DNA of 64,000 bases from Pseudanabaena galeata CCNP1313. Its GTDB lineage: Bacteria > Cyanobacteriota > Cyanobacteriia > Pseudanabaenales > Pseudanabaenaceae. The stretch is taken from NCBI RefSeq assembly GCF_029910235.1, contig NZ_CP112874.1, forward strand, positions 4,011,001-4,075,000, read 5' to 3'. The notes under the pieces are model-generated. The model ran no database searches, was not told where the DNA came from, and worked only from the letters and a program-made list of their open reading frames with translations. Positions 55,604-63,486 of this stretch are shown here, one piece after another; position 1 is the first letter of the stretch, and the number at the start of each line of letters is the position of its first letter. A program made the translations under genes and the position numbers.

Positions 55604-55921
55604 TTAAACTTTTTTCAAAGAATGTTCAAACTGGCTGCGATTTTCAAATACATCAAATAAAGTCTTCATTGATGTTGCTTCTAACAAAAATTCGATATAT
55701 TCGCTAATTGAGCAGAGTGCAAACTTACAGCCGATCGCCTTTGCGCTCCTCAAAGCAAAAATTAAAGCCCCCAAACCTGAACTGTCCATCTGTTTGAGAT
55801 GTTTTAGGTCAATAAGTAACACATCAGGTTTCCGATCTAAAACATGACTAGCTTGTTGACGAAAATAGTTAGTACTAGTGGCGTTAAGATGTCCCGTTGG
55901 CTGCATTACTTCAATGTGCAT
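55604..55921 (-). CDS. STAS-domain protein (anti-sigma factor antagonist type)
   Basis: A 105-residue single STAS domain. The signature is DVLLIDLKHLKQMDSSGLGA, with the phosphorylatable serine in DSSG (residues 47-48), then LIFALRSAKAIGCKFALCSI. Such proteins switch anti-sigma or kinase partners by phosphorylation. The first residues (MHIEVMQPTGHLNATS) fit the family start. No partner kinase or sigma factor is adjacent, so the pathway is unknown. The 310-base upstream region (55922-56233) is AT-rich without a convincing gene. Confidence 0.88.
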   Translation of the reverse strand: MHIEVMQPTGHLNATSTNYFRQQASHVLDRKPDVLLIDLKHLKQMDSSGLGALIFALRSAKAIGCKFALCSISEYIEFLLEATSMKTLFDVFENRSQFEHSLKKV

Positions 55922-56233
55922 TGCTTTTTTCTCCTTTCCCCAGTTTAGAGGTACTTAAAATATCTAAAGTGATTTAATAAATTATTTAATTGTTAATTAA
56001 AATGTCTGGATAACTTGTAGAAAATATTAAGTTGAAGAACTGCTTTTGCTACCTAAACAATTATTTGATTTTGATCAGGCTTTTGGGCTGTGCAACTGTA
56101 CTTTTCTATTTCATAGGAACATCCTACTTCCTAAATTCAATATTTATTTGCCCAAAAGTTATGAAAAGGTTATTTCTAAAGTTATTAATATTGAGCGATC
56201 GCCGTCTAAATCTTAGCCAATGGTTTCCAGCCC

Positions 56234-56274
56234 AGAATTAGTGGTGCAGCACGAAGCGCCGCATCACTAATTCT
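56234..56274. repeat. Imperfect GAA-loop hairpin
   Basis: AGAATTAGTGGTGC... pairs with ...GCATCACTAATTCT around CACGAAGCG. A few mismatches show decay. It directly joins the family D element that follows, and TAATTCT lies on both sides of that element. Confidence 0.6.
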
Positions 56275-56387
56275 ACGTGAGTTCGATATAGCCATTTGCG
56301 GCGTGCGAAGCACGCCGCAAATGGCGAAAAATGGTAAGAATCGCTTAGCGATTCTTACCATTTTTCGCTTTCGTCGAACTGACGTTA
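56274..56387. repeat. Inverted-repeat element, family D (reverse copy)
   Basis: Nearly identical to 21112-21226 but in the opposite orientation, with ends ACGTGAGTTCGA and TCGAACTGACGTTA. The flanks TAATTCT (left) and TAATTCT (right) look like a seven-base target duplication. The mpg stop codon falls in the right end. Confidence 0.85.
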
Positions 56388-56987
56388 ATTCTGGGTACTT
56401 ATTGAGGTCGCTTTTCGCGATACTGAGGTGCGATCGCCTAAATACCAGCGCCAAGGAATATCTACTCCCTGCGTAATGCCGATTCTTGTGGTTTGGCAAA
56501 TTGGCTCAGCGAAATCAGGCGATCGCGCCTCTAGCCATAAATCCGAATCTGGATGCAGCGTTACCCCATCAAGTTGTCGATCAATTTTTAATAGGCGGCA
56601 AAGTTTGCCCGGTCCAGCCCCTGCTCGATGCGCTTTTTCTTTGGGATTGTGCCAACTTGGTAAGCGATCGCATTCGATCGCCCGAATTAATACCGCACTG
56701 CAAAAATCTTCGCGATCGGTGACGATATTAACGCAATGATAAATTCCATAAATTAAATAGACATAGGCAGTACAGGGTTCGCCAAAAATAGCGGCATTGC
56801 GCTGAGTTTTGCGGCGATAGCCATGACAGGCAGGATCAGTTGCGTCATAGGCTTCAGTTTCGACAATAATTCCCCGATATTCAATCTTGTCAATCCTTCT
56901 AACTAAAGTACATCCCAATAAATCTGGCGCAACTTCGTAAGCAGGACGAGCAAAAAAAGGTTTTTTTAGCAGCATCAAAAACTCCAA
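56385..56987 (-). CDS. mpg: 3-methyladenine DNA glycosylase (AAG/MPG type)
   Basis: A 200-residue base-excision repair enzyme. Marks are the start [20 protein letters not shown], the catalytic-region phrase [19 protein letters not shown] near 39-58, the [20 protein letters not shown] segment and AVLIRAIEC. Here [15 protein letters not shown] follows near 140. It removes alkylated purines such as 3-methyladenine and hypoxanthine. The last codons (STQN then stop) run into the family D repeat, so the very C-terminus may have been altered by that insertion. Confidence 0.92.
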   Translation of the reverse strand: MEFLMLLKKPFFARPAYEVAPDLLGCTLVRRIDKIEYRGIIVETEAYDATDPACHGYRRKTQRNAAIFGEPCTAYVYLIYGIYHCVNIVTDREDFCSAVLIRAIECDRLPSWHNPKEKAHRAGAGPGKLCRLLKIDRQLDGVTLHPDSDLWLEARSPDFAEPICQTTRIGITQGVDIPWRWYLGDRTSVSRKATSISTQN

Positions 56988-57046
56988 ACAAAAAGAATGT
57001 TCTAGATCTTTTTGCTATATAGCTTTTATCAGTCTAGTGAAGTACG

Positions 57047-57081
57047 GGTTTGTTTCCCCGCCAAAGGCGGGGAAACAAACC
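57047..57081. repeat. Perfect AAA-loop hairpin between mpg and moaE
   Basis: GGTTTGTTTCCCCGCC and its complement close on AAA. It is in the intergenic space between two minus-strand genes and could terminate moaE. Confidence 0.6.
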
Positions 57082-57106
57082 TTTGTACTCGCTTGCTGGC
57101 AAAGCG

Positions 57107-57532
57107 CTATATCGGACAATTTACCCAACTGCTGATGCCGTCCAGCCAAAATTCTTTTTTCCAGATCGGAGCATCTATTTTTAACGTGTCGATCGCATAG
57201 CGACAAGCTTCAAAAGCTTCTGCACGGTGTGGAGACCCCACCGCAACTAAAACGCTAATTTCGCCAATTTTTAATTTTCCTAGACGATGATGAATGACAA
57301 CTTCGGTAACGTCTGGAAATTTCTGATGGCAGCGATCGCTAATTTCCTGAAAAACTTGTAAAGCCATCAATTCATAGGCTTGATAGTCCAAATAATCAAC
57401 GGCTCTTCCCCCCGTCTGATTGCGTACCATGCCGCTCATCAGCACCACGGCTCCATTACGCGCATTATCAGCGATCGCATAGACCTCTGACACATCCAAA
57501 ACATCATGAGTTAGTCGCAAGTTTTTACTCAT
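57107..57532 (-). CDS. moaE: Molybdopterin synthase catalytic subunit MoaE
   Basis: A 141-residue enzyme that transfers sulfur from MoaD to precursor Z. The family block is HHRLGKLKIGEISVLVAVGS then PHRAEAFEACRYAIDTLK and APIWKKEFW, which includes the catalytic lysines. GAVVLMSGMVRNQTGGRAV near residue 27 is the dimer region. No other molybdenum cofactor genes are nearby. Confidence 0.93.
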   Translation of the reverse strand: MSKNLRLTHDVLDVSEVYAIADNARNGAVVLMSGMVRNQTGGRAVDYLDYQAYELMALQVFQEISDRCHQKFPDVTEVVIHHRLGKLKIGEISVLVAVGSPHRAEAFEACRYAIDTLKIDAPIWKKEFWLDGISSWVNCPI

Positions 57533-57553
57533 TTATTCGCCTAAACTATTCGC

Positions 57554-57578
57554 CTAAACCGCGCAAAGCACGGTTTAG
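57554..57578. terminator. Hairpin between moaE and psbN
   Basis: CTAAACCGCG/CGGTTTAG-type stem around CAAAGCA, six bases past the psbN stop, followed by TTAAATT. It is the probable psbN terminator. Confidence 0.6.
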
Positions 57579-57583
57579 TTAAA

Positions 57584-57715
57584 TTAATCTTCGTGTTCTT
57601 CAAACTGATCGACTAATTCTTTATTGGGTGGGCCAAACGCCACATATATCGCATAAGCTGTTAAAACGATCACACATACGGCAATAGTCACCGCGATCGA
57701 AGTTGCGTTTTCCAT
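57584..57715 (-). CDS. psbN: Photosystem II assembly protein PsbN
   Basis: A 43-residue single-span membrane protein. It reads MENATSIAVTIAVCVIVLTA, then YAIYVAFGPPNKELVDQFEE and HED. The FGPP(S/N)xELxDPF-like tail is diagnostic. PsbN is needed for assembly and repair of the photosystem II reaction centre. It is divergent from psbH across 77 bases, the arrangement conserved in cyanobacteria and plastids. Confidence 0.95.
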   Translation of the reverse strand: MENATSIAVTIAVCVIVLTAYAIYVAFGPPNKELVDQFEEHED

Positions 57716-57792
57716 GAATTGAACCAATGATTTGAGTTATTCTTAATTACAATTATACTATTTTGTAACAATCCTTTTAAGAAGACAAAGTT

Positions 57793-57987
57793 ATGTCACA
57801 ACGTACCCGCCTTGGCGATATCCTCAGACCTTTGAACGCAGAATACGGTAAGGTCTCTCGTGGCTGGGGAACTACCCCTCTCATGGCTGTATTCATGGCG
57901 TTGTTTCTTGTATTTCTGGTAATTATTCTCCAGTTGTACAACTCCTCCTTGATCCTTGATGGTGTTAACCTCAACTGGGGCGGCTAG
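57793..57987 (+). CDS. psbH: Photosystem II reaction centre protein PsbH
   Basis: A 64-residue thylakoid protein with one membrane helix ([18 protein letters not shown]). The N-terminus [18 protein letters not shown] and the end [17 protein letters not shown] match cyanobacterial PsbH. It stabilises the QB region of photosystem II. The psbN gene lies divergently upstream, and a terminator hairpin follows. Confidence 0.96.
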   Translation: MSQRTRLGDILRPLNAEYGKVSRGWGTTPLMAVFMALFLVFLVIILQLYNSSLILDGVNLNWGG

Positions 57988-58010
57988 GTTCTAGCTATCC
58001 TGAGCAAAGA

Positions 58011-58036
58011 TTAAAGGCACGCTTTGCGTGCCTTTA
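58011..58036. terminator. Hairpin terminator after psbH
   Basis: TTAAAGGCACGC / GCGTGCCTTTAA with loop TTT, 24 bases past the psbH stop. No long T-tract follows, but position and stem fit termination. Confidence 0.65.
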
Positions 58037-58081
58037 ACGTATCAATAGTTTTCGTTGTATATAAATTTAAGGTCACTCTCC

Positions 58082-58387
58082 ATGAATATTTTTGGTATTG
58101 GCTTGCCTGAAATGATTCTGATCATGTTGGTAGCACTTTTGATCTTTGGTCCAAAAAAACTGCCAGAAATTGGGCGCAGTATGGGCAAAGCGATTAAAGG
58201 GTTTCAAGATGCTTCTCGTGAATTTGAATCAGAGTTTAAGCGCGAAGCCGATCGCCTTGAGCAAACAGCAACCGTTGCCGATAAACCGACGGTACAACCA
58301 AATCCTGATGTAGCCACACCCGTCGCTGCTGCTGTTGCCACATCTTCAGAAGAACCTAAGGAAGTAACAACTGCCTCGGATGCTTGA
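58082..58387 (+). CDS. tatA: Twin-arginine translocase subunit TatA/E
   Basis: A 101-residue protein that forms the transport pore for folded proteins. A short membrane helix (GLPEMILIMLVALLIFGP), the hinge FGPKKLPEIGRSMGKAI and an amphipathic helix are followed by an acidic, Ala/Thr/Val-rich tail. I chose ATG 58082 (MNIFGIGLPEMILIM); the upstream ATG adds nine residues before the usual start. The last eight bases overlap pth, so the two are coupled. Confidence 0.92.
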   Translation: MNIFGIGLPEMILIMLVALLIFGPKKLPEIGRSMGKAIKGFQDASREFESEFKREADRLEQTATVADKPTVQPNPDVATPVAAAVATSSEEPKEVTTASDA

Positions 58388-59027
58388 GACTCAATCTATT
58401 TCTCTAATTGTGGGGCTGGGTAACCCCGGTACAGAATATGAGCGTACCCGTCACAATATTGGTTTTATGGCGATCGATCGCTTAGCGACATCTTGGAGTA
58501 TTTCCCTTGGCAAAGAAAAGCGCTTTTATGGCATTTTTGGCGAAGGTCGATTATCGATTCGATTAGCCAGTAGCGGTAAGATCCGTCTGCTCAAACCAAC
58601 TACTTATATGAATGTCTCAGGACAATCGGTACGAGCCTGTGCTGATTGGTTTAAGGGGAATCCCGCCAATATTCTAGTGATCTATGACGATATGGATTTA
58701 CCCCTTGGTAAATTGCGATTGCGTCCTTCTGGCTCCGCAGGGGGACACAATGGCATGAAGTCCATAATTTCGCATCTTGGCACGCAAAACTTTCCTCGGC
58801 TTCGTCTTGGAATTGGGCGTGGTGGTAAAGTTGATGGTGATAATAATGCGATCGCCTCCAAAGCCAACCAAAACGTTACTAACCATGTCTTAGGAGGGTT
58901 TTCGTCTGCCGAAACTAAAATCTTGCCTGAAATTCTTGATCTGGCTGAGTCCACAGTGACCAGTATTTTAGTGGATGGGCTAGAAAAAGCAATGAGTCAA
59001 TACAACAGTCGTAGTATTGATGTTTAA
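58380..59027 (+). CDS. pth: Peptidyl-tRNA hydrolase
   Basis: A 215-residue enzyme that recycles peptidyl-tRNA. Active-site marks are Asn15 and His25 in VGLGNPGTEYERTRHNIGF, the KPTTYMNVSGQSV segment and DDMDLPLGKLRLRPSGSAGG, with GHNGMKSI after it. The insert KVDGDNNAIASKANQN between core strands is longer than in E. coli Pth. The ATG lies inside the tatA coding end. Confidence 0.95.
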   Translation: MLETQSISLIVGLGNPGTEYERTRHNIGFMAIDRLATSWSISLGKEKRFYGIFGEGRLSIRLASSGKIRLLKPTTYMNVSGQSVRACADWFKGNPANILVIYDDMDLPLGKLRLRPSGSAGGHNGMKSIISHLGTQNFPRLRLGIGRGGKVDGDNNAIASKANQNVTNHVLGGFSSAETKILPEILDLAESTVTSILVDGLEKAMSQYNSRSIDV

Positions 59028-59229
59028 AGATGTCTAAAAAATCGGATAGTCATGTCAAAGCATTGCCGCTCTAAGTTTAGAGGCTAATTGGCTTGCCTTG
59101 CCTAAATTTTTTAGGACTGCTTACAAGGTATGATAAGACGGGTTTTTAGGGAACTTGAACATAGCGTAGTAACCAAATTACTGAGATATGCAAGTGCCAT
59201 TTAATCGTAGTGAGAGGAGAATGTAATTT

Positions 59230-60372
59230 ATGAAAGCCATGATTTTGGCTGCGGGTAAAGGTACTCGAATCCGCCCGATCACGAATATCATGCCCAAGCC
59301 CATGATCCCGATCATGCAAAAACCTGTAATGGAGTTTCTAGTTGAGTTACTCAGACAGCACGGCTTTGATCAGATTATGGTTAACGTTAGCCACTTGTCA
59401 GAAGAGATCGAAAACTATTTTCGAGATGGTCAGAAGTTTGGCGTGCAGATGGCCTATTCCTTTGAAGGAACCATTATTGATGGCAAGCTCCAAGGTAGTG
59501 CGCTTGGCTCGGCTGGTGGGCTTAAAAAAATCCAAGATTTCTCTCCATTCTTTGACGATACCTTTGTTGTTCTTTGTGGTGATGCATTGATCGATCTCGA
59601 TCTTACCTATGCTGTTAACTGGCATCGTCAAAAAAAATCTCTAGCTACGATTATTACGAAAACTGTTCCTAGGGATCAGGTGTCGAGCTATGGAGTTGTA
59701 GTTACGGACTCCGATGGTCGAATCAAGCAATTTCAGGAAAAGCCAAGTGTTGAGTCGGCTCTAAGCAATACCATCAATACAGGCATCTATATTTTCGAGC
59801 CAGAAATCCTCGATTATGTGCCTTCGGATATGGAATTTGACCTTGGCAGTGACTTGTTTCCTAGGTTGGTATCAGACAATCTTCCTTTCCATGCTATTTC
59901 TATGGATTTTCAATGGGTCGATATTGGTAAAGTTCCCGATTATTGGCAAGCAATTCAAGATGTCCTTTCAGACAAAATTAAAAACGTTAATATTCCTGGG
60001 CAGGAAGTTAAACCAGGCGTTTATACAGGTTTAAATGTTTCGGTGAACTGGGACAAGGTAGACATCCGTGGTCCTGTCTATATTGGGGGTATGACTCAAA
60101 TAGAGGATGGTGCGACCATCATTGGTCCAACAATGATTGGACCTAACTGTCATGTTTGCAGTGGGGCTGTGGTTGAGCGCAGTGTAATTTTTGAGTATTC
60201 GCGCTTATCAGATGTGCGGCTAGTCGATAAATTGGTGTTTGGTCGTTATTGCGTTGACAAAACGGGTGCAACTATCGACTTGCAAGCAGCAGCTTTAGAT
60301 TGGTTAATTACCGATGCTAGACATCAACAGCAGTCACAATCTCCTTTAGAATTTTCTAAATCTCCTTCTTAA
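59230..60372 (+). CDS. NDP-sugar pyrophosphorylase (mannose-1-phosphate guanylyltransferase-like)
   Basis: A 380-residue nucleotidyltransferase. The N-terminal catalytic domain has the signature MILAAGKGTRIRPITNIMPK and LGSAGGLKKI, FVVLCGDALIDLDL and SNTINTGIYIFEPEIL. It is followed by a left-handed beta-helix (GPVYIGGMTQIEDGATIIG, then CHVCSGAVVERSVIFEYSRL). It makes an activated sugar nucleotide for glycans. The exact sugar (mannose or glucose) cannot be decided from sequence alone. The AGAGGAG ribosome-binding site before ATG 59230 is strong. A bidirectional terminator follows. Confidence 0.88.
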   Translation: MKAMILAAGKGTRIRPITNIMPKPMIPIMQKPVMEFLVELLRQHGFDQIMVNVSHLSEEIENYFRDGQKFGVQMAYSFEGTIIDGKLQGSALGSAGGLKKIQDFSPFFDDTFVVLCGDALIDLDLTYAVNWHRQKKSLATIITKTVPRDQVSSYGVVVTDSDGRIKQFQEKPSVESALSNTINTGIYIFEPEILDYVPSDMEFDLGSDLFPRLVSDNLPFHAISMDFQWVDIGKVPDYWQAIQDVLSDKIKNVNIPGQEVKPGVYTGLNVSVNWDKVDIRGPVYIGGMTQIEDGATIIGPTMIGPNCHVCSGAVVERSVIFEYSRLSDVRLVDKLVFGRYCVDKTGATIDLQAAALDWLITDARHQQQSQSPLEFSKSPS

Positions 60373-60411
60373 AAAAAACAGGGGAACCGCTTCGCGGTTC
60401 CCCTGTTTTTT
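60372..60411. terminator. Bidirectional terminator
   Basis: AAAAAAACAGGGGAACCGC / GCGGTTCCCCTGTTTTT with loop TTC between the convergent nucleotidyltransferase and amidase genes, with A/T runs on both sides. Confidence 0.88.
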
Positions 60412-61882
60412 ATCTGCCACGAACACGCATGAACTGGTCGATACCTCGTGCGATCGCATCCGCCATCAGCTTTTGATAGTTAGGATTGCTAAGATTTCTC
60501 GCTTCAGTCGGGTTTGTTACAAAACCAGTCTCCACCAAAATAGCAGGCATCGAAGTTCTAGCAATTACATAAAAACCTGCAGCTTTGGCACTGCGATCAG
60601 TTGCACCAGTCGCTGATATGATTTGTGACTGAACGTAGCTAGCTAGCGTTCTCCCAATTGTTGAGCCTCGGGCAAAAAAGGTTTCTACACCATTAACGCT
60701 ATTGTTGCGAGAAGCCAGAGAGTTAGCATGAATACTTACAAACACATCAGCATTAACTCTTTGAGCAAGAGCTACACGCGGCTCCAAATCAATTTCCACA
60801 TCATTAGTACGAGTATAATAAACTGTGTAACCCATACTTTGTAGGGCTTGTCCTAAGCTAATGCTGATGGGTAAGACAACATCTTTTTCCTGTATGCCGT
60901 TACCAATAGCACCTGGGTCACGACCGCCATGCCCTGCGTCAACTACGATTACTCCTCGGCGACGCTCGCCTGTATTTTGAGGAGTTTGGATAACAGGATT
61001 GTTACTAGGCAAAGGCGTTTGGTTATTCGGAACAACGCTATTTAGTGAAACTTGTAATTGAATTTGTTGATTGTTAAAGCGTTGAGTTTCACGCACTTGC
61101 CAGCCAGCGATCGTTTTGATCCCAATTTCTACAGAGGTTCCCACTTGTAACAGTCTAATTCTTTCAATAGGACTGTTTGCTGCAAGATTGGGCCGTTGTA
61201 AATTTGGTGAGATTTTAGCATTAGCAACCGTTAAGTTATAAGTGCTAGAGGTAGGATCAAAATTCGCTCGATAGCTCACTGGTTGGTTGGCTGAGACTAT
61301 TAGTTGCCCAGTATTACTAAAACTCAATCTTTCGATCGCCGCAGGCGCAGAAGTTACGGGGATGGGGGGATTGATTGGTCTAGGAAGGCTCAAATTGGGA
61401 TTGGTGGGAGGATTAATCGGTATTGCCTGAGCCGTTTGATTCGATGGTGTTAGTAGTAGGGTTCTAGTGGCAGCAATGTACTGACTTTGCCATGCGAATT
61501 TGCTACTTGGATCACTACTATCGAGATCAAAAACTAGTCTGGCGATCGCGGGATTATTCTGAAATTGAGCAACTCTGACTTGCTTAATGCCGAGTCGGTT
61601 CATTGGCAGAGTTGATTGATGTAATTGTTGAGCCAAATTCGTGTTTTGCAGATCGACAATTAATCGATCAGGATTATCCTCCCTTTGGATGCGAATTTGA
61701 GGATTAGCATTAACAGTCAGCATTAAGCCATTGTTAGTTGCTCGAATGCTGTTTATTTGAACTCTACTAGGTAAGTTAGATGTGTTATTGATCGACTGTG
61801 CTTGTAACTGCCCTACGACAGGGCTGATATAGTCAGTAGCTAAAGTCATCAAAATTCCAACTGCTAGTTGTCGATATCGCAA
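60410..61882 (-). CDS. amiC: N-acetylmuramoyl-L-alanine amidase with AMIN domains (copy 1)
   Basis: A 490-residue periplasmic cell-wall hydrolase. After a short hydrophobic start come two AMIN-type domains that bind peptidoglycan (RVQINSIRATNNGLMLTVNA near 40, and IERLSFSNTGQLIVSA near 190). A Pro/Asn-rich linker precedes an Amidase_3 domain: VVDAGHGGRDPGAIGN with zinc His, KDVVLPISISLG, VFVSIHANSLAS and AILVETGFVTNP with the catalytic Glu. In filamentous cyanobacteria such AmiC enzymes cut septal peptidoglycan and drill nanopores. It follows a paralogue in the same direction, about 95 bases apart. Confidence 0.93.
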   Translation of the reverse strand: MRYRQLAVGILMTLATDYISPVVGQLQAQSINNTSNLPSRVQINSIRATNNGLMLTVNANPQIRIQREDNPDRLIVDLQNTNLAQQLHQSTLPMNRLGIKQVRVAQFQNNPAIARLVFDLDSSDPSSKFAWQSQYIAATRTLLLTPSNQTAQAIPINPPTNPNLSLPRPINPPIPVTSAPAAIERLSFSNTGQLIVSANQPVSYRANFDPTSSTYNLTVANAKISPNLQRPNLAANSPIERIRLLQVGTSVEIGIKTIAGWQVRETQRFNNQQIQLQVSLNSVVPNNQTPLPSNNPVIQTPQNTGERRRGVIVVDAGHGGRDPGAIGNGIQEKDVVLPISISLGQALQSMGYTVYYTRTNDVEIDLEPRVALAQRVNADVFVSIHANSLASRNNSVNGVETFFARGSTIGRTLASYVQSQIISATGATDRSAKAAGFYVIARTSMPAILVETGFVTNPTEARNLSNPNYQKLMADAIARGIDQFMRVRGR

Positions 61883-61976
61883 AGTAGTTCTCCCGTGGGC
61901 ATAAAGATCTAAAAGTTGAGCTATCGAACAGCTAGATTCTTGATAGATTTTTGATCTAGGGCGGTCCCCAGATTAT

Positions 61977-63446
61977 CTATCTTCGGTAAGATTTCAAGAA
62001 TTGATCGATACCTTGAGCGATCGCTGCGGCCATGCGCTCTTGATAGTTACTATTAAGCAGCCTTGAAGCCTCTGACGGATTTGTGATAAATCCAGTTTCT
62101 ACCAAAATAGCAGGCATTGAAGTTTTCGTAACTACATAAAATCTAGCTGACCTCACACCACGGTCATTTGCACCCGTACTCGCAATAATCTGCTCATGTA
62201 CTAATTCTGCAAGATTCTTACCTAAGGACGCATTAGGCGCATGATAAGTTTCAACCCCATTTACTGGTGATGAGCTTGCATCAAGGGCGTTAACATGAAT
62301 GCTGACAAATACACTTGCTCTAGCATTCTCCGCCATCTGCACTCTTGGTTCTAGGTCGAGATCAATATCCTCAGTGCGTGTATACATCACAGAATATCCC
62401 ATTTGTTGCAATATTCTACCTAGCTGTTTACTCATTGCTAGCACAATATCTTTCTCGTAAATACCATTTCTGGTCGCGCCTACATCTGGTCCACCATGTC
62501 CTGCATCCACCACCACTAGTTGACGGCCAGAAGTGACATTGCCATAGTTTGGCTGAACTTGCGATCGCGTATTTGGGGGAATACCTGCGGTCACTTGTCC
62601 AACACTTGTCAACTGTAAAGCGATCGCTTGGGGATTTGTGCGGCTAGTCTCGCTAATCTGCCAACCTACAACTGTTTTCACACTAACTACTACTGCATCA
62701 CCCACCTGATTGAGGCGAATTTGCTCTATGGGGCTATTTGCTCCTAAGATTGGTCGGCGTAACTGCGATGAAATCCGAGTCGCAGGAATTGTGACACTGT
62801 AGGTATTACTAGCTAAATCTACACTGCTACGATAGGAAACCGCTCGACTAGCCTGAATTACCAGTTGACCATAACCATTAAACGATAAACCCTCAATTGT
62901 CGTAGCTAAACCGTTGTTCGCTATAGGCGAAGCTGTTACTGGCAAACTAGTGCTGAGATTATTTGCGCCGATAGGGCGGAGTACTAATAAACCACGCGCT
63001 TGATCGAAAGAACTCTGCCAACTGACAGGGCTACTACTATCCAGATCAAAAACTAACCGAGCGATCGCAGGGGATTTTTGAAACTGAGCAACTCTAATTT
63101 GCCTTACCCCATAGCGATTGATCGGCAATACGGAATTATGGATAGAAGACGAAACTTCAGTTGCTTGTAAATCTAAAATAATCCGATCGGGGCTAGCCAC
63201 TCGTGATGTTCGCATCTGAGGAATGCCATTGATTTGTAAGGCAAATCCATCCGCATTAACTTGGACATTGCGTAACTGTAACTGCTGCCTTGACGATGGC
63301 TGCCTTGACGATGGTAGCTGTGCTAGCAGGTTACGATCCTGCAATGACGAGTCAAGTGGCAATTCAGCATTAACTGCTTGTGTACCTAAGCATGTCCCCG
63401 TCATTAACAGTATTAGCCATAGCGATCGTCGGTAATATGGGTTCAA
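61977..63446 (-). CDS. amiC: N-acetylmuramoyl-L-alanine amidase with AMIN domains (copy 2)
   Basis: A 489-residue paralogue of the downstream gene with the same plan. A signal peptide (LWLILLMTGTCLGTQAVNA) is followed by two AMIN domains (VQVNADGFALQINGIPQM-like and TIEGLSFNGYGQLVIQA), a linker and Amidase_3 (VVDAGHGGPDVGATRN, VFVSIHVNALDA, AILVETGFITNP). The zinc ligands and catalytic Glu are present. The adjacent pair presumably arose by duplication and has diverged widely. A murI gene lies directly upstream, forming a cell-wall operon. Confidence 0.93.
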   Translation of the reverse strand: MNPYYRRSLWLILLMTGTCLGTQAVNAELPLDSSLQDRNLLAQLPSSRQPSSRQQLQLRNVQVNADGFALQINGIPQMRTSRVASPDRIILDLQATEVSSSIHNSVLPINRYGVRQIRVAQFQKSPAIARLVFDLDSSSPVSWQSSFDQARGLLVLRPIGANNLSTSLPVTASPIANNGLATTIEGLSFNGYGQLVIQASRAVSYRSSVDLASNTYSVTIPATRISSQLRRPILGANSPIEQIRLNQVGDAVVVSVKTVVGWQISETSRTNPQAIALQLTSVGQVTAGIPPNTRSQVQPNYGNVTSGRQLVVVDAGHGGPDVGATRNGIYEKDIVLAMSKQLGRILQQMGYSVMYTRTEDIDLDLEPRVQMAENARASVFVSIHVNALDASSSPVNGVETYHAPNASLGKNLAELVHEQIIASTGANDRGVRSARFYVVTKTSMPAILVETGFITNPSEASRLLNSNYQERMAAAIAQGIDQFLKSYRR

Positions 63447-63486
63447 AAAATCACTCCCACTTGACTAGAGCTTGCCAATCAAAACT

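Noticed and set aside
56032..56241. A 69-residue plus-strand open frame with hydrophobic content
   Set aside because: It starts at TTG, has no good ribosome-binding site, has Phe/Leu-rich composition expected of AT-rich DNA and runs into a hairpin repeat.
57012..57206. Open frames on both strands near 57.1 kb
   Set aside because: They span the hairpin at 57047-57081 and the end of moaE; neither shows family features.
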